DNA of 64,000 nt from Acrocarpospora pleiomorpha (lineage in GTDB: Bacteria; Actinomycetota; Actinomycetes; Streptosporangiales; Streptosporangiaceae): assembly GCF_009687885.1 (NCBI RefSeq), contig NZ_BLAF01000005.1, forward strand, positions 147,118 to 211,117. Reading direction: 5' to 3'. The translations under genes and the position numbers were made by a program. Under the pieces are notes generated by a model, which was given only the letters and a program-made list of their open reading frames with translations, made no database searches and had not been told where the DNA came from. Shown one piece after another: positions 49,012 through 57,435 of the stretch. The first letter of the stretch is position 1. Each line of letters begins with the position of its first letter.

Positions 49012-50259
49012 ATGAGAACACTCCTCCGCCGCCTGGTGGGCGACACCCGTTACCTGATCGAGGGCTTCCTCCTCACCACGATCGCGTTCTGCGTGCTCAT
49101 CACCGGAATCTCGGCCGGTGCCGGTCTGGTGGTGGTCTGGATCGGGGTCCCGATCATCGGGCTGACCCTGCTGACCGCCCGCGGCTTCGGCGACCTGGAA
49201 CGCGTCCGCCTGAGGTCCGTGTTAGGCCGGGAACTGGCTCGCCCGCGCTACCCGGAGCCCCCGCCAGGCGCGGGCTGGGTGCGCCGCATGGTCAACCCGC
49301 TGCTGGTCGGCCAGTCCTGGATGGACCTGCTCCACGCCATGGTGGCCTTCCCCGTCTCCGTGGTCACCTTCACGGTCGCGATCACCTGGTGGACCGTCGT
49401 GCTCGCGGGCCTCACCTATCCGCTGTACGGCTGGGTGACCAGCGACATCCCCGGCAACACGGGACTCCCCGAGCTGCTCGGCCTGGGCAGCGGCTACGGC
49501 GTCGACTCGACCTTCTACTTCGTCCTGGGCCTGCTCGCCTTGGCCGCCCTCTACCCGGTCGTACGGACCTGCGCGCTGCTGCAGGCCGGACTGGGCCGGG
49601 CCCTGCTGACGGGGATGGCCGAGCTGCACGAGCGGATCGAGGACCTGACCGAGGGCAGGAACGCGGCCGCGCACGCCGAGGCGAACGCGCTGCGGCGGCT
49701 GGAGCGGGACATCCACGACGGGCCGCAGCAGCGTCTTGTGCACCTGGCGATGGAGCTGTCGCGGGCCCAGCGCCTGATGGAGCGGGACGCGGCGGCGGCC
49801 AGCGCCACCATCGGGCAGGCGATCACCGCCACCCGGGAGACGCTGGACGAGCTGCGCGCCCTGTCCCGGGGCATCGCCCCGCCGATCCTGGCCGACCGGG
49901 GGCTCTCGCCCGCGCTGGCCGCGCTGGCCGGGCGCTGCACCATCCCGGTGGAGCTGGACGTGCGCACCGCGGAACGTTTCCCCGCGCTGGTCGAGAACAC
50001 CGTCTACTTCGTCACCGCCGAGGCGCTCACCAACGTGGCCAAGCACAGCCGGGCCACCCTGTGCACGATCACGCTGACCCGGGTGGGCGACACGCTGCTG
50101 CTCACGATCGGCGATGATGGGGTCGGCGGCGCCCATGTCGCCAAGGGGCACGGCCTGTCCGGCCTGGCCGACCGGCTGCGCGCGGTGGAGGGCGAGCTGG
50201 CCGTCCAGTCGCCCGCCGGCGGGCCGACGATGATCGTGGCGGAGGTTCCGTGCGGGTAG
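49012..50259 (+). CDS. Sensor histidine kinase (NarL/DesK type)
   Basis: 415 residues from ATG 49012. Four hydrophobic segments in residues 1-200 form a putative-sensor membrane domain with a small extracytoplasmic loop. The HisKA_3 helix has the phospho-acceptor His235 (RDIHDGPQQRLVHLAM). The ATPase domain has N box EALTNVAKHSRA and G boxes DDGVGGA and GLSGLADRL. It pairs with the overlapping LuxR-family regulator (10 nt overlap). The sensed signal is unknown. The gene is convergent with a copper oxidase operon, but no direct link is shown. Confidence 0.92.
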   Translation: MRTLLRRLVGDTRYLIEGFLLTTIAFCVLITGISAGAGLVVVWIGVPIIGLTLLTARGFGDLERVRLRSVLGRELARPRYPEPPPGAGWVRRMVNPLLVGQSWMDLLHAMVAFPVSVVTFTVAITWWTVVLAGLTYPLYGWVTSDIPGNTGLPELLGLGSGYGVDSTFYFVLGLLALAALYPVVRTCALLQAGLGRALLTGMAELHERIEDLTEGRNAAAHAEANALRRLERDIHDGPQQRLVHLAMELSRAQRLMERDAAAASATIGQAITATRETLDELRALSRGIAPPILADRGLSPALAALAGRCTIPVELDVRTAERFPALVENTVYFVTAEALTNVAKHSRATLCTITLTRVGDTLLLTIGDDGVGGAHVAKGHGLSGLADRLRAVEGELAVQSPAGGPTMIVAEVPCG

Positions 50260-50897
50260 TGGTGGCCGATGACGCGGTGCTCATCAGGGAAGGCCTGGTG
50301 CGCCTGCTCGAGGAGTTCGGCTGCGAGGTGCTCGCGGCGGTCGGCACCGGCACGGAGCTGGTCGCCGCGGTGGACGAATTGCGGCCTGACGTGTCCGTGG
50401 TGGACGTGCGGATGCCGCCCACCTTCACCGACGAGGGGCTGCGGGCGGCGGTGGCGGCCCGGCAGAAGGTGCCGGGCGCGCCGATCCTGATCCTCTCCCA
50501 GTATGTCGAGGTCTCCTACGCCGACGACCTGCTGGCCGACGCCAGGGGCGGGGTCGGCTACCTGCTCAAGGACCGCGTGGTGGACGTCGAGGAGTTCCTG
50601 ACCGGGCTGCGCCGGGTGGCGGGCGGCGGCACGGTCTTCGACCCCCAGGTGGTCGCCCAGCTGATGGTCCGCCGCCGCCGCGACGACCCGCTCGGCTCGC
50701 TCACCCCGCGCGAGCGCGAGGTGCTGGCGCTGATGGCGGAGGGCAGATCGAACCCGGCGATCAGCCGCCAGCTGGTCGTCACCGAGGGCGCGGTGGAGAA
50801 GCACATCCGCGGCATCTTCGTGAAGCTCAACCTGTACGCGGACGACACCGACCAGCACCGCCGGGTGCTGGCCGTGCTCGCGTACCTGCGTTCCTAG
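50250..50897 (+). CDS. LuxR/NarL family response regulator
   Basis: 215 residues from GTG 50250, inside the 3' end of the kinase gene. The receiver domain has the acidic pair Asp7/Asp8, phospho-acceptor Asp52 (VVDVRMPP) and Lys in YLLKDR. The C-terminal LuxR helix-turn-helix is SLTPREREVLALMAEGRSNPAIS. Its stop codon overlaps the stop of the convergent multicopper oxidase gene in the palindrome CTAG (50894-50897). Confidence 0.92.
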   Translation: MRVVVADDAVLIREGLVRLLEEFGCEVLAAVGTGTELVAAVDELRPDVSVVDVRMPPTFTDEGLRAAVAARQKVPGAPILILSQYVEVSYADDLLADARGGVGYLLKDRVVDVEEFLTGLRRVAGGGTVFDPQVVAQLMVRRRRDDPLGSLTPREREVLALMAEGRSNPAISRQLVVTEGAVEKHIRGIFVKLNLYADDTDQHRRVLAVLAYLRS

Positions 50898-52756
50898 GCC
50901 GGGTGGTTGCCAGAGGTCCCGCCCAGGTCGAACGGGCTGGTGACGCCCTCGTAGGCGAGATGGAACTCCATCCCTTGGACGGCGTGCGCCAGATCATGGC
51001 AGTGCGACATCCAGACGCCTGGATTGTCGGCGGTCAGCGCCACCTCCCACACCTCGCCCGGCTGGACGTCGAAGGTGTCCATCCAGACCCCGTTGGCGGG
51101 CACGCCGTTCCTGGACAGCACCTGGACGTGGTGGCCGTGCGGATGCATCGGATGGGTGTCGGAGCTCCGGTTGACGACCCGGATCAGGACCTTCTCGCCC
51201 TTCTTCACCAGCGGGGTCGGGATGTTCGGGAAGCCCTTCCCGTTGACCGTGTAGGCCAGCGCTGGCCTGCCGTCGACCATCGCGAGGGTGCGGTCGAGCA
51301 CCCAGGTGATCTCCTGGTCGAATTCGGTGGGAACCGGCGTCCCTGAGCCGTAGGTGGTGATGTCGACCAGGGGTCCTGACGCGGGCTTGGGCGGGACCTC
51401 CCCGTTGATGAGCAGGCCGGGATGGCCCTCGACGTCGAGGTAGACGGGGCCGGAGGGCATGGTGAAGGTGAGGTCGTATCGGCCGCCCGCGGCCAGCCGC
51501 AGCCGGTTCCCGGTCAGGTCGGTCGCGCCGGGCACGTCCGTTCCGTCCACGGCCGCCAGCCGGTACGGAACCCCGGTGAGACCCAGCTCGACCGGGAGGC
51601 TGTTGGTGTCGACCACGCGGAGCCGTACCGGACTGCCCGGGGGAAGGGCAGTCTTCACCAGCGTGTCGGAGGGCGGCCGGCCGTCCAGGGCCATCGTCAG
51701 GCCGCCGTAGGTGTGCAGGGCGAGGGTGTGGTCGCCGGGGGCGGGGTCCACGATGAGCAGGCCGTACAGGCCTTTGGCGACGGCGAGGCTGGAGTTCTGG
51801 TGGCTGTGGTACCAGTACGTGCCGGGGTCGGTGGCCTGGAAACGGTAGACGTGCGAGCCGCCGGGCAGGACCGCGTCCTGGGTGACGCCGGGCACGCCGT
51901 CCTCGCCGCTGGGCACGTCGTAGCCGTGCCAGTGGATGGTGACCGCCTGGCCGGGCAGTTCGTTGCGGAGCGTCAGCTCCACGAACTCGCCCTGTTTGAC
52001 CCGCAGCGTCGGCCCCGGAGACTGGCCGTTGAAGGTCCAGGCCTCGAAGGTACGGCCCAAGGGCAGCTTGAGCGTGGCGGGTTTGGCGGTCAGGGTGAAC
52101 TTGGCAGCTCCGGGCGTGGGCGCGCCGACGAGGGAGGCGACAGAGACGCCGGTGGCGCTCGCGCCGTGGCCCGCGTGGAACGCGCTCCCTGACCAGCTGC
52201 CGGAGATCGCCCAGGAAGCCGCGAGCAGCACCACCGCCGTGCCCGCCGTTCGCCAGCGGTCGCCCGTACGCCCCGAGAGGACGCGCCAGGCCAGCGCCGA
52301 CGCGCCCCCGGCGGCGAGCAGCACCACGATCGCCGCGGACACGGTGACGGGGTAGGAGATCACGAGGTCGCACGCGACCCCGGCGACCGCCCCGATGGCG
52401 GCGAGCACCACGGGCAGCGTCCCGGCGGGTTCGAGCGGGCTCCCGTGCCGCCAGAACCGGATCAGGGCGGGCAGCGTGACCGCCGCCGTCGCCAGGCCGG
52501 GCACGATCACCAGCGGCATCGCCAGGATGATCTTCTCGGCGGCGAACCACCAGCCCGCCGCGGCGAGCCCCGCCGTGGTCAGCCCGCGCAGGGCGGTCAG
52601 CACGATCGCCGCGGCGATCAGCGCCGCGGCGATCGGGGCCAGGTTCCTGGCGGCGCCCCGCAGGGCGGCGACGGCGACTCCCGCCGACGCCGCCCACAGC
52701 CCGGCGACCAGGATGAGCAGGATCTGATCGAGGCCGATCAGCTGGCCGGTGTTCAC
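50894..52756 (-). CDS. Membrane-anchored multicopper oxidase
   Basis: 620 residues from GTG 52756 (GTGA overlap with the upstream gene). Residues 1-200 contain six hydrophobic helices. The remaining 400 residues are a multicopper oxidase with all four copper motifs: HWHGYD, YWYHSHQ, HPMHPHGHH and the type 1 site HCHDLAHAVQGME (Met axial ligand). Laccase-like enzymes oxidise phenols or Cu(I)/metals outside the cell. The helices replace the usual Tat signal, so the oxidase should sit on the outer face of the membrane. The upstream small membrane protein is probably a partner. Such N-terminal membrane extensions also occur in other actinobacteria. Confidence 0.9.
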   Translation of the reverse strand: MNTGQLIGLDQILLILVAGLWAASAGVAVAALRGAARNLAPIAAALIAAAIVLTALRGLTTAGLAAAGWWFAAEKIILAMPLVIVPGLATAAVTLPALIRFWRHGSPLEPAGTLPVVLAAIGAVAGVACDLVISYPVTVSAAIVVLLAAGGASALAWRVLSGRTGDRWRTAGTAVVLLAASWAISGSWSGSAFHAGHGASATGVSVASLVGAPTPGAAKFTLTAKPATLKLPLGRTFEAWTFNGQSPGPTLRVKQGEFVELTLRNELPGQAVTIHWHGYDVPSGEDGVPGVTQDAVLPGGSHVYRFQATDPGTYWYHSHQNSSLAVAKGLYGLLIVDPAPGDHTLALHTYGGLTMALDGRPPSDTLVKTALPPGSPVRLRVVDTNSLPVELGLTGVPYRLAAVDGTDVPGATDLTGNRLRLAAGGRYDLTFTMPSGPVYLDVEGHPGLLINGEVPPKPASGPLVDITTYGSGTPVPTEFDQEITWVLDRTLAMVDGRPALAYTVNGKGFPNIPTPLVKKGEKVLIRVVNRSSDTHPMHPHGHHVQVLSRNGVPANGVWMDTFDVQPGEVWEVALTADNPGVWMSHCHDLAHAVQGMEFHLAYEGVTSPFDLGGTSGNHPA

Positions 52757-53205
52757 GCGCGCACGGCCACCGGCTCCGCCACCTGGCCCTTGACCAGGGC
52801 GCGGGCCTTGCGGACCACGGTCACGGCCACGAACAGGATCGCGACCCCGTCCAGGGCGTGGAAGCCCAGCACGAACAGGCTGGCGGTGGTGGTCTTGTCC
52901 TCGGTCGCCCCCAGCAGGCCGGCGATCTCGAAGATCACGAACAGCTGCACGGCGACCAGGGCGAACGGCGTGATCGACAGCCAGATCAGCTGGCGGCCGA
53001 CCTTGGCGATGGCCGCGATGACGGTCAGCACGATCGAGAGCAACGGAATGATCATGGTGCCGTTGATGACGTGCGGCATGATCGCGCTGTCCTCGGCGCC
53101 TAGGGCCGGCACGGGACGCTCGAAGGCGCCGAAGGTGGCGAAGTAGAACTGGGCCAGCACCGCCACCAGTGTCAGCACCGAGAACCAGAAAAAGACCTTG
53201 CGCAT
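52753..53205 (-). CDS. Small four-helix membrane protein, DUF6220-like
   Basis: 150 residues, ATG 53205 with AGGAG upstream. Four hydrophobic helices (about 5-25, 45-65, 75-97, 107-128) with His residues at helix ends (PHVINGT, LGFHALDG), which could bind a metal or haem. It fits the DUF6220 family by pattern. Translationally coupled to the multicopper oxidase by the GTGA overlap, so a joint role in electron transfer or copper handling is likely but unproven. Confidence 0.7.
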   Translation of the reverse strand: MRKVFFWFSVLTLVAVLAQFYFATFGAFERPVPALGAEDSAIMPHVINGTMIIPLLSIVLTVIAAIAKVGRQLIWLSITPFALVAVQLFVIFEIAGLLGATEDKTTTASLFVLGFHALDGVAILFVAVTVVRKARALVKGQVAEPVAVRA

Positions 53206-53279
53206 GGAGGGGCTCCTGAACCACGTATCGACGGCCCCGGCTACCGGCGGGGCGCTACCGGCTTAGCGTGTGCCACCCG

Positions 53280-53301
53280 GCGTCCCGAGTGCACGGGACG
53301 C
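53280..53301 (-). promoter_or_regulatory. Palindrome upstream of the multicopper oxidase operon
   Basis: GCGTCCCG - 6 nt - CGGGACGC, a perfect inverted repeat. A second one, GACCGG - 7 nt - CCGGTC, is at 53314-53332, and GCTACCGG occurs twice between 53238 and 53265. The 186-bp spacer has no gene. Operator sites for a metal or redox regulator are possible. Confidence 0.4.
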
Positions 53302-53391
53302 GTGTCCTGCTCTGACCGGGAAATATCCGGTCGGATTCGGACGCACATGTCGATCGTGTCCGGCGGGCGGGATCCCCGCTTGAGCATCCCC

Positions 53392-54894
53392 CTACTCAGA
53401 TTTGCCCGGCATCGCCAGCGCCGCCACCGCGCCGGCCGCGCACAGCACGGCGGTGATGAGGAAGATCTCCGAGTACTCGGTGTGCAGGGCCGCCTTCACC
53501 GCGGCCTCGTATTCGGCCAGCCGCCGGGCGAACTCGTCCGCGGCGACGCCGAACGGCAGCGGCGTGTCCAGCTCCGCGGTCAGCGACTGGAAGCGGTGGA
53601 ACCCCCAGGCGGACACGGCGGCCACGCCCAGCAGCATGCCCATCATCCGGGCCACCACCACCGCCGCGGAGGCGACCCCGTGGCGCTGCGCGGGAACCGC
53701 CCGCAGCACCGCCGAGGAGACCGGCGCGATCACCAGCCCAAGACCGAGCCCGGCCACGACCAGGTCCACGTCGACGCGGGTCAGATGATCCCCAAGCTCG
53801 ACCGGCCACTGCCAGATCCTGATATATCCGGCGACGGCGATGGCCAGCCCGGCCACCGACACCAGCCGCTCCCCGAACCGCCGCGCCAGCCACCCCCCGG
53901 CCAGCGCCGCCACCGCCAGCGCGATCAGGAACCTGGTCAGCACCAGCGCGCCGCCCACCGGATCCACGCCCAGCAGCGTCTGCGCCACCAGCTGCACGTC
54001 CACCAGCGTCACCAGCAGCGCGGCCCCCGCCAGGAAACTCACCCCGAGCGTGGCCAGCAACGGCCGCTTCGGCACCCCCGACAGGTCCAGCAGCCGCACC
54101 GGTGACCTGATCTCCCACCCCACGAACACGACCAGCACCACCGCGCCCGCCACCACGCACGGCAGCCCCCACGACGGCAGCACGGTCCTCTCCGGCGTCG
54201 GGTTGTACAGCCCCGCCACCAGTAGCCCCAAGGCCACGGCCAGCAGCGACCCGCCGACCACGTCGATCCGCACCCGCTGGTACGGCTCCCGCCCGTTATC
54301 TCTCGTCCCGGGCACCCACCGCTGCACCGCGATCGCCGCCGCCAGCGCCAGCGGCAGGTTGACCCAGAAGATCGTCCGCCAGCCGAACAGGGGCAGCGCG
54401 GCGAGAGCGGCGCCGTACAGCGGGCCGAGCACGCTGCCGAGCTCCTGCGCCGCCCCGACCACCCCGAGCGCGACCGGCCGGGTCCTGGCCTCCCACAGGT
54501 CGCCGATCAGCGCCATCGTGATCGGCAGCAGCGCCCCGCCCGCGACGCCCTGCAGCGTGCGCCCCGCCACCAGCAGCGGCATCGAGTCCGCCAGGGCCGT
54601 GATCAGGGAGCCGGCCGCGAAGCCCGCCAGGCAGGCGTGGATGAGGGGGCGCCTGCCGTACCGGTCGGAGAGCTGGCCGAGTAACGGCATCGCGGCCACG
54701 TAGCCGAGCAGGAACCCGGTCACGATCGGCGTCGCCCGCTCCAGCCGGTTCACCGGCACGTCCACGTCCGCCGCGATGTCGATCAGGACCGTCACCACCA
54801 CGTACGCGTCCAGCGCCGCCAGCAGCACGGCCGCGCCGCCGACCCCGAGGGCGACCCCGCGGCCGCGCAGCGCGCTCTTGACCGGCCCGCTCAC
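53392..54894 (-). CDS. MFS exporter, 14-TM (P55/EmrB-like)
   Basis: 500 residues from GTG 54894, overlapping the lipoprotein stop (GTGA). About fourteen membrane helices with motif A in loop 2-3 ([11 protein letters not shown]), motif D in helix 1 ([10 protein letters not shown]) and antiporter motif C ([14 protein letters not shown]). The gene pair of an LppX/LprG lipoprotein followed by a 14-TM MFS protein matches lprG-Rv1410c (P55) of mycobacteria, which exports triacylglycerides and lipoglycans to the outer envelope and affects drug resistance. By analogy this pair may move a lipid or lipoglycan. Confidence 0.9.
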   Translation of the reverse strand: MSGPVKSALRGRGVALGVGGAAVLLAALDAYVVVTVLIDIAADVDVPVNRLERATPIVTGFLLGYVAAMPLLGQLSDRYGRRPLIHACLAGFAAGSLITALADSMPLLVAGRTLQGVAGGALLPITMALIGDLWEARTRPVALGVVGAAQELGSVLGPLYGAALAALPLFGWRTIFWVNLPLALAAAIAVQRWVPGTRDNGREPYQRVRIDVVGGSLLAVALGLLVAGLYNPTPERTVLPSWGLPCVVAGAVVLVVFVGWEIRSPVRLLDLSGVPKRPLLATLGVSFLAGAALLVTLVDVQLVAQTLLGVDPVGGALVLTRFLIALAVAALAGGWLARRFGERLVSVAGLAIAVAGYIRIWQWPVELGDHLTRVDVDLVVAGLGLGLVIAPVSSAVLRAVPAQRHGVASAAVVVARMMGMLLGVAAVSAWGFHRFQSLTAELDTPLPFGVAADEFARRLAEYEAAVKAALHTEYSEIFLITAVLCAAGAVAALAMPGKSE

Positions 54895-55532
54895 GACAGC
54901 GGGGGAGCGGTGACGGTGAGCGGCGCGTCGTAGTCGGACAGCGCGACGGTGATCGTGCCGCCGGTGACCGGCAGGTCGATCCTGGTCAGGCGGCTGGACG
55001 TCTTGTCGATCAGCAGCGTGCCCTGCGCGGTCTGGGTGATGCCGGGGACCACCTTCTTCAACGCCTCCGGCGGCAGTTTCACCCCCACCTTGTACGCGTT
55101 GCCCTCCTCGCCCTCCACCGTGACCTCCTGGGCGGTGGCCAGCAGCTCCGGCACGCCCGAGATCACCGTGCCCGGGTCGTAGAAGGCGGCCAGCTGCGCC
55201 CGGGTCATCGACTTCTGGTAACCCCCGGTCGGGCCCTTCAGGTAGACGTCCTCGCCGACCAGCACGAACTCCAGCTCCTGGAGCGTGCCGATCAGCTCGA
55301 TCTGGATCGAGCCCTTCGCGTCCCCGGCCCGGGTCAGGCTGCCCTCGGCTCGCCGCACCTGCACGGCGGGCTTGCCCTCCGTGGTCAGCGTGAACGCGAC
55401 CGTCTTGACGGCGGCCATCGCGGCGCCCGATTTCACCAGCAGATCGGGCCCCGACGGCAGATCGGAGGAGCTGCACGCCGCCCCGAACAGCAGGCTCGCG
55501 CCGGAGAGGATCGTCCAGAGGATTCTTCGCAC
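54891..55532 (-). CDS. LppX/LprAFG family lipoprotein
   Basis: 213 residues from GTG 55532. A lipobox with Cys20 (GAAC) and the family pattern of half-barrel strands ([49 protein letters not shown]). In mycobacteria, LprG holds triacylated lipids in a hydrophobic cavity and works with the downstream MFS protein. TACTAT, a good -10, ends 6 nt before the start codon, so the mRNA is probably leaderless. The MarR gene lies 40 bp upstream in the same direction. Confidence 0.87.
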   Translation of the reverse strand: MRRILWTILSGASLLFGAACSSSDLPSGPDLLVKSGAAMAAVKTVAFTLTTEGKPAVQVRRAEGSLTRAGDAKGSIQIELIGTLQELEFVLVGEDVYLKGPTGGYQKSMTRAQLAAFYDPGTVISGVPELLATAQEVTVEGEEGNAYKVGVKLPPEALKKVVPGITQTAQGTLLIDKTSSRLTRIDLPVTGGTITVALSDYDAPLTVTAPPLS

Positions 55533-55538
55533 AGCCGG

Positions 55539-55544
55539 ATAGTA
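55539..55544 (-). promoter_or_regulatory. -10 element of LprG-like gene
   Basis: TACTAT on the minus strand, 6 nt before GTG 55532. It lies in the 40-bp gap after the MarR gene, so the exporter pair can be transcribed separately. Confidence 0.45.
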
Positions 55545-55572
55545 GCCACTCCCGGGCCATGCGGGGCGCGGG

Positions 55573-56028
55573 CTATTTGCCCTGAAGCTTGGCGATGACC
55601 GGGGTGTAGATCTCCTCCAGCTCCGCCACCTGCGCCGGAGTGAGCAGGTCGATGAAATGGCGGCGCACCCCCGCCACATGATCCGGCGCTACCCGCTGGA
55701 TGGTGTCCCAGCCCTCGCCGGTCAGCACCGCGAACGTGCCCCGCCGGTCGTCCTCGCAGTTCTCCCTGGTCACCAGGCCCGCCGCCTCCATCCGGGAGAT
55801 CTGGTGGGACAGCCGGCTGCGGGACTGGATCGTCGCGTCGGCCAGATCGCTCATCCGCATCCGCCGTTCCGGGCTCTCCGAGAGGTTGACCAGGATCTCG
55901 TAGTCGTTGAACGACAGCCCGTGCTCCTGCAACTCGCGGTCGAGCCGGTGGGTGAGGAGCCGGTGCGCCGCCAGGTGGGCACGCCAGGCCGACTGCTCAG
56001 CTGGGCTCAGCCAGCGGGGATCTGCCAT
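55573..56028 (-). CDS. MarR family transcriptional regulator
   Basis: 151 residues from ATG 56028 (GGAGG almost adjacent). The winged-helix core is clear: FNDYEILVNLSESPERRMRMSDLA, then the recognition helix ATIQSRSRLSHQISRMEAAGLV and the wing with ENCEDDRRGTFAVLT. MarR proteins are small-molecule-responsive repressors and often control adjacent exporters. Here the target is probably the LprG/MFS pair downstream. No clear palindromic operator was identified in the 40-bp gap. Confidence 0.88.
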   Translation of the reverse strand: MADPRWLSPAEQSAWRAHLAAHRLLTHRLDRELQEHGLSFNDYEILVNLSESPERRMRMSDLADATIQSRSRLSHQISRMEAAGLVTRENCEDDRRGTFAVLTGEGWDTIQRVAPDHVAGVRRHFIDLLTPAQVAELEEIYTPVIAKLQGK

Positions 56029-56102
56029 TCCTCCAGCATAAAGATCGTGTACGCCTGCCGCGTACCCCGGCCCACCGATCCGGAGGATCGGCCGATATCA
56101 CT

Positions 56103-56741
56103 TCATCCGCCCATCAGGCGGAGCTCGCCCGGCTCGTTGAAGATCGCGGTGGCCATCACCGTGCCCGCCGTCCACTCCAGCAGGTGGCGGCCGTCCCACT
56201 GGTGGCTCCCGCCCTCGAAGGGCAGCTTGGACAGGTCCACCTCGCGGAGCCGGTCCAGGGCGAGCTCGCCCCGCTTGACCAGGGCCTCCTTGCGGACCCA
56301 CTGGCGGATCAGCTTGCGGTTGTCGAGGCCGACCAGGTCGGCTTCCGCGGGAGTGAGGGCGAGCGCGATCAGGTTCTCGTCGGCCAGGCCCGAGGTGGCG
56401 TGCTCGGCGTCCACGCCCACCTTGCCCAGGCCTGCGGCGGCCGACACGTATCCGGCGGTGTGGGCGAGGCTGACCGACAGTTCGGGGGCCTCGGCGATGG
56501 ACGGGCGGCCGTGGGCCCGGCCGCAGCGTTCGCAGGACTGCACCAGGGTGAGCACGCAGGCGCGCGCGCCGAGGATTTCGGCCGCGCAGTGCCGTACCAG
56601 CAGGTGGGCGGCGACGAAGTCGAGGCGGTCCTGCTTGCGGGTGAAACGTCCGGCCCGGTCCTGTTCCGCTTCGGTGAGCGTCCCGCCGACGGCGTCGAGG
56701 ACTTCGTCGGTGTAACCGGCGACGACCAGAGGGGCGCGCAT
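56103..56741 (-). CDS. 4'-phosphopantetheinyl transferase
   Basis: 212 residues from ATG 56741 (a GTG sits directly before it). It transfers phosphopantetheine from CoA to carrier proteins. The two signatures of the Sfp type are present: VGVDAEHA (metal-binding Asp and Glu) and RQWVRKEALVKRG (catalytic Lys-Glu). A His-rich HLLVRHCAAEIL helix and SVSLAHTAGYV fit the fold. Four cysteines near residues 54-75 include a CERCGR pair. Its carrier protein (fatty acid, polyketide or peptide synthase) is not encoded here. Confidence 0.88.
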   Translation of the reverse strand: MRAPLVVAGYTDEVLDAVGGTLTEAEQDRAGRFTRKQDRLDFVAAHLLVRHCAAEILGARACVLTLVQSCERCGRAHGRPSIAEAPELSVSLAHTAGYVSAAAGLGKVGVDAEHATSGLADENLIALALTPAEADLVGLDNRKLIRQWVRKEALVKRGELALDRLREVDLSKLPFEGGSHQWDGRHLLEWTAGTVMATAIFNEPGELRLMGG

Positions 56742-56747
56742 CACCCC

Positions 56748-56753
56748 AGCCTA
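56748..56753 (-). promoter_or_regulatory. -10 element of phosphopantetheinyl transferase gene
   Basis: TAGGCT on the minus strand, 6 nt before ATG 56741. It is the same hexamer as upstream of pyk and polA. Confidence 0.45.
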
Positions 56754-56951
56754 AGGAAGCCGTGTGTCGATCAAGTGAACTACAGGGGGTAGCGGGGATT
56801 CACGCTGCCGAAAGTGGGCAGCCAGGAGCCTTGACGCAGGGTCATTGAGGGTTGTCCCCTGTGTGGACAGGATTTGCCTTTTCGGACGCTTAGCCGGGAT
56901 CCGAAAAGGGGATCCCCACCTGTACCCCCGGCAGGAAGGGTGTGGTGTCGG

Positions 56952-57380
56952 TTGCTGATCGGTACGATCTTGCAGGGTAAGGGAGCCGGTGTCGTCACCG
57001 TGACTCCGCAAGCCACGGTCGCGGAGTTGCTCGGCGTACTCGCGGAGCAGAACATCGGCGCGGTGGTGGTGTCCGAGGACGGAGCCGCCATCGCTGGAAT
57101 CGTCTCGGAACGTGATGTCGTGCGGCATCTCCACCAGCGTGGCTCGGATGTCCTGGGCGGACCGGTCTCTTCCATCATGACCTCCGAGGTGCGCACCTGC
57201 GCCCCGGACGCCAACGTGGAGGACCTCCGCCAGACCATGACCAACCATCGGATCAGGCACGTCCCCGTCGTACGGGACGGACGGCTCGTCGGCATCGTCA
57301 GCATCGGCGACGTCGTCAAGAGCGCCATCGAGGAACTGGAATCCGAACGGGAGCACCTGGTCGGCTACCTGCGCGGCTGA
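56952..57380 (+). CDS. CBS domain pair protein
   Basis: 142 residues if it starts at TTG 56952 (LLIGTILQGKGAGVVTV), the normal family start. GTG 56940, with GGAAGG directly before it, is an alternative that adds four residues. Two CBS motifs (about 5-60 and 75-130) form one Bateman module, with IVSERDVVRHL and GIVSIGDVVKSAIEE ending each repeat. Stand-alone CBS pairs bind adenine nucleotides and regulate partner proteins. The partner here is unknown. Confidence 0.85.
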   Translation: MLIGTILQGKGAGVVTVTPQATVAELLGVLAEQNIGAVVVSEDGAAIAGIVSERDVVRHLHQRGSDVLGGPVSSIMTSEVRTCAPDANVEDLRQTMTNHRIRHVPVVRDGRLVGIVSIGDVVKSAIEELESEREHLVGYLRG

Positions 57381-57395
57381 ACCTCGCTAGCACGG

Positions 57396-57428
57396 GACGG
57401 GCCCGGCGGATGATCCGCCGGGCCCGTC
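57396..57428 (+). terminator. Bidirectional hairpin terminator between convergent genes
   Basis: Perfect 15-bp stem: GACGGGCCCGGCGGA (57396-57410), loop TGA, TCCGCCGGGCCCGTC (57414-57428). It lies between the CBS gene and the convergent large subtilase gene. Confidence 0.8.
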
Positions 57429-57435
57429 TGCGCTG

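Noticed and set aside
49012..53205. A proven regulatory link between the two-component pair and the copper oxidase
   Set aside because: The genes only converge and share stop codon bases. Nothing in the sequence ties the regulator to the oxidase promoter.
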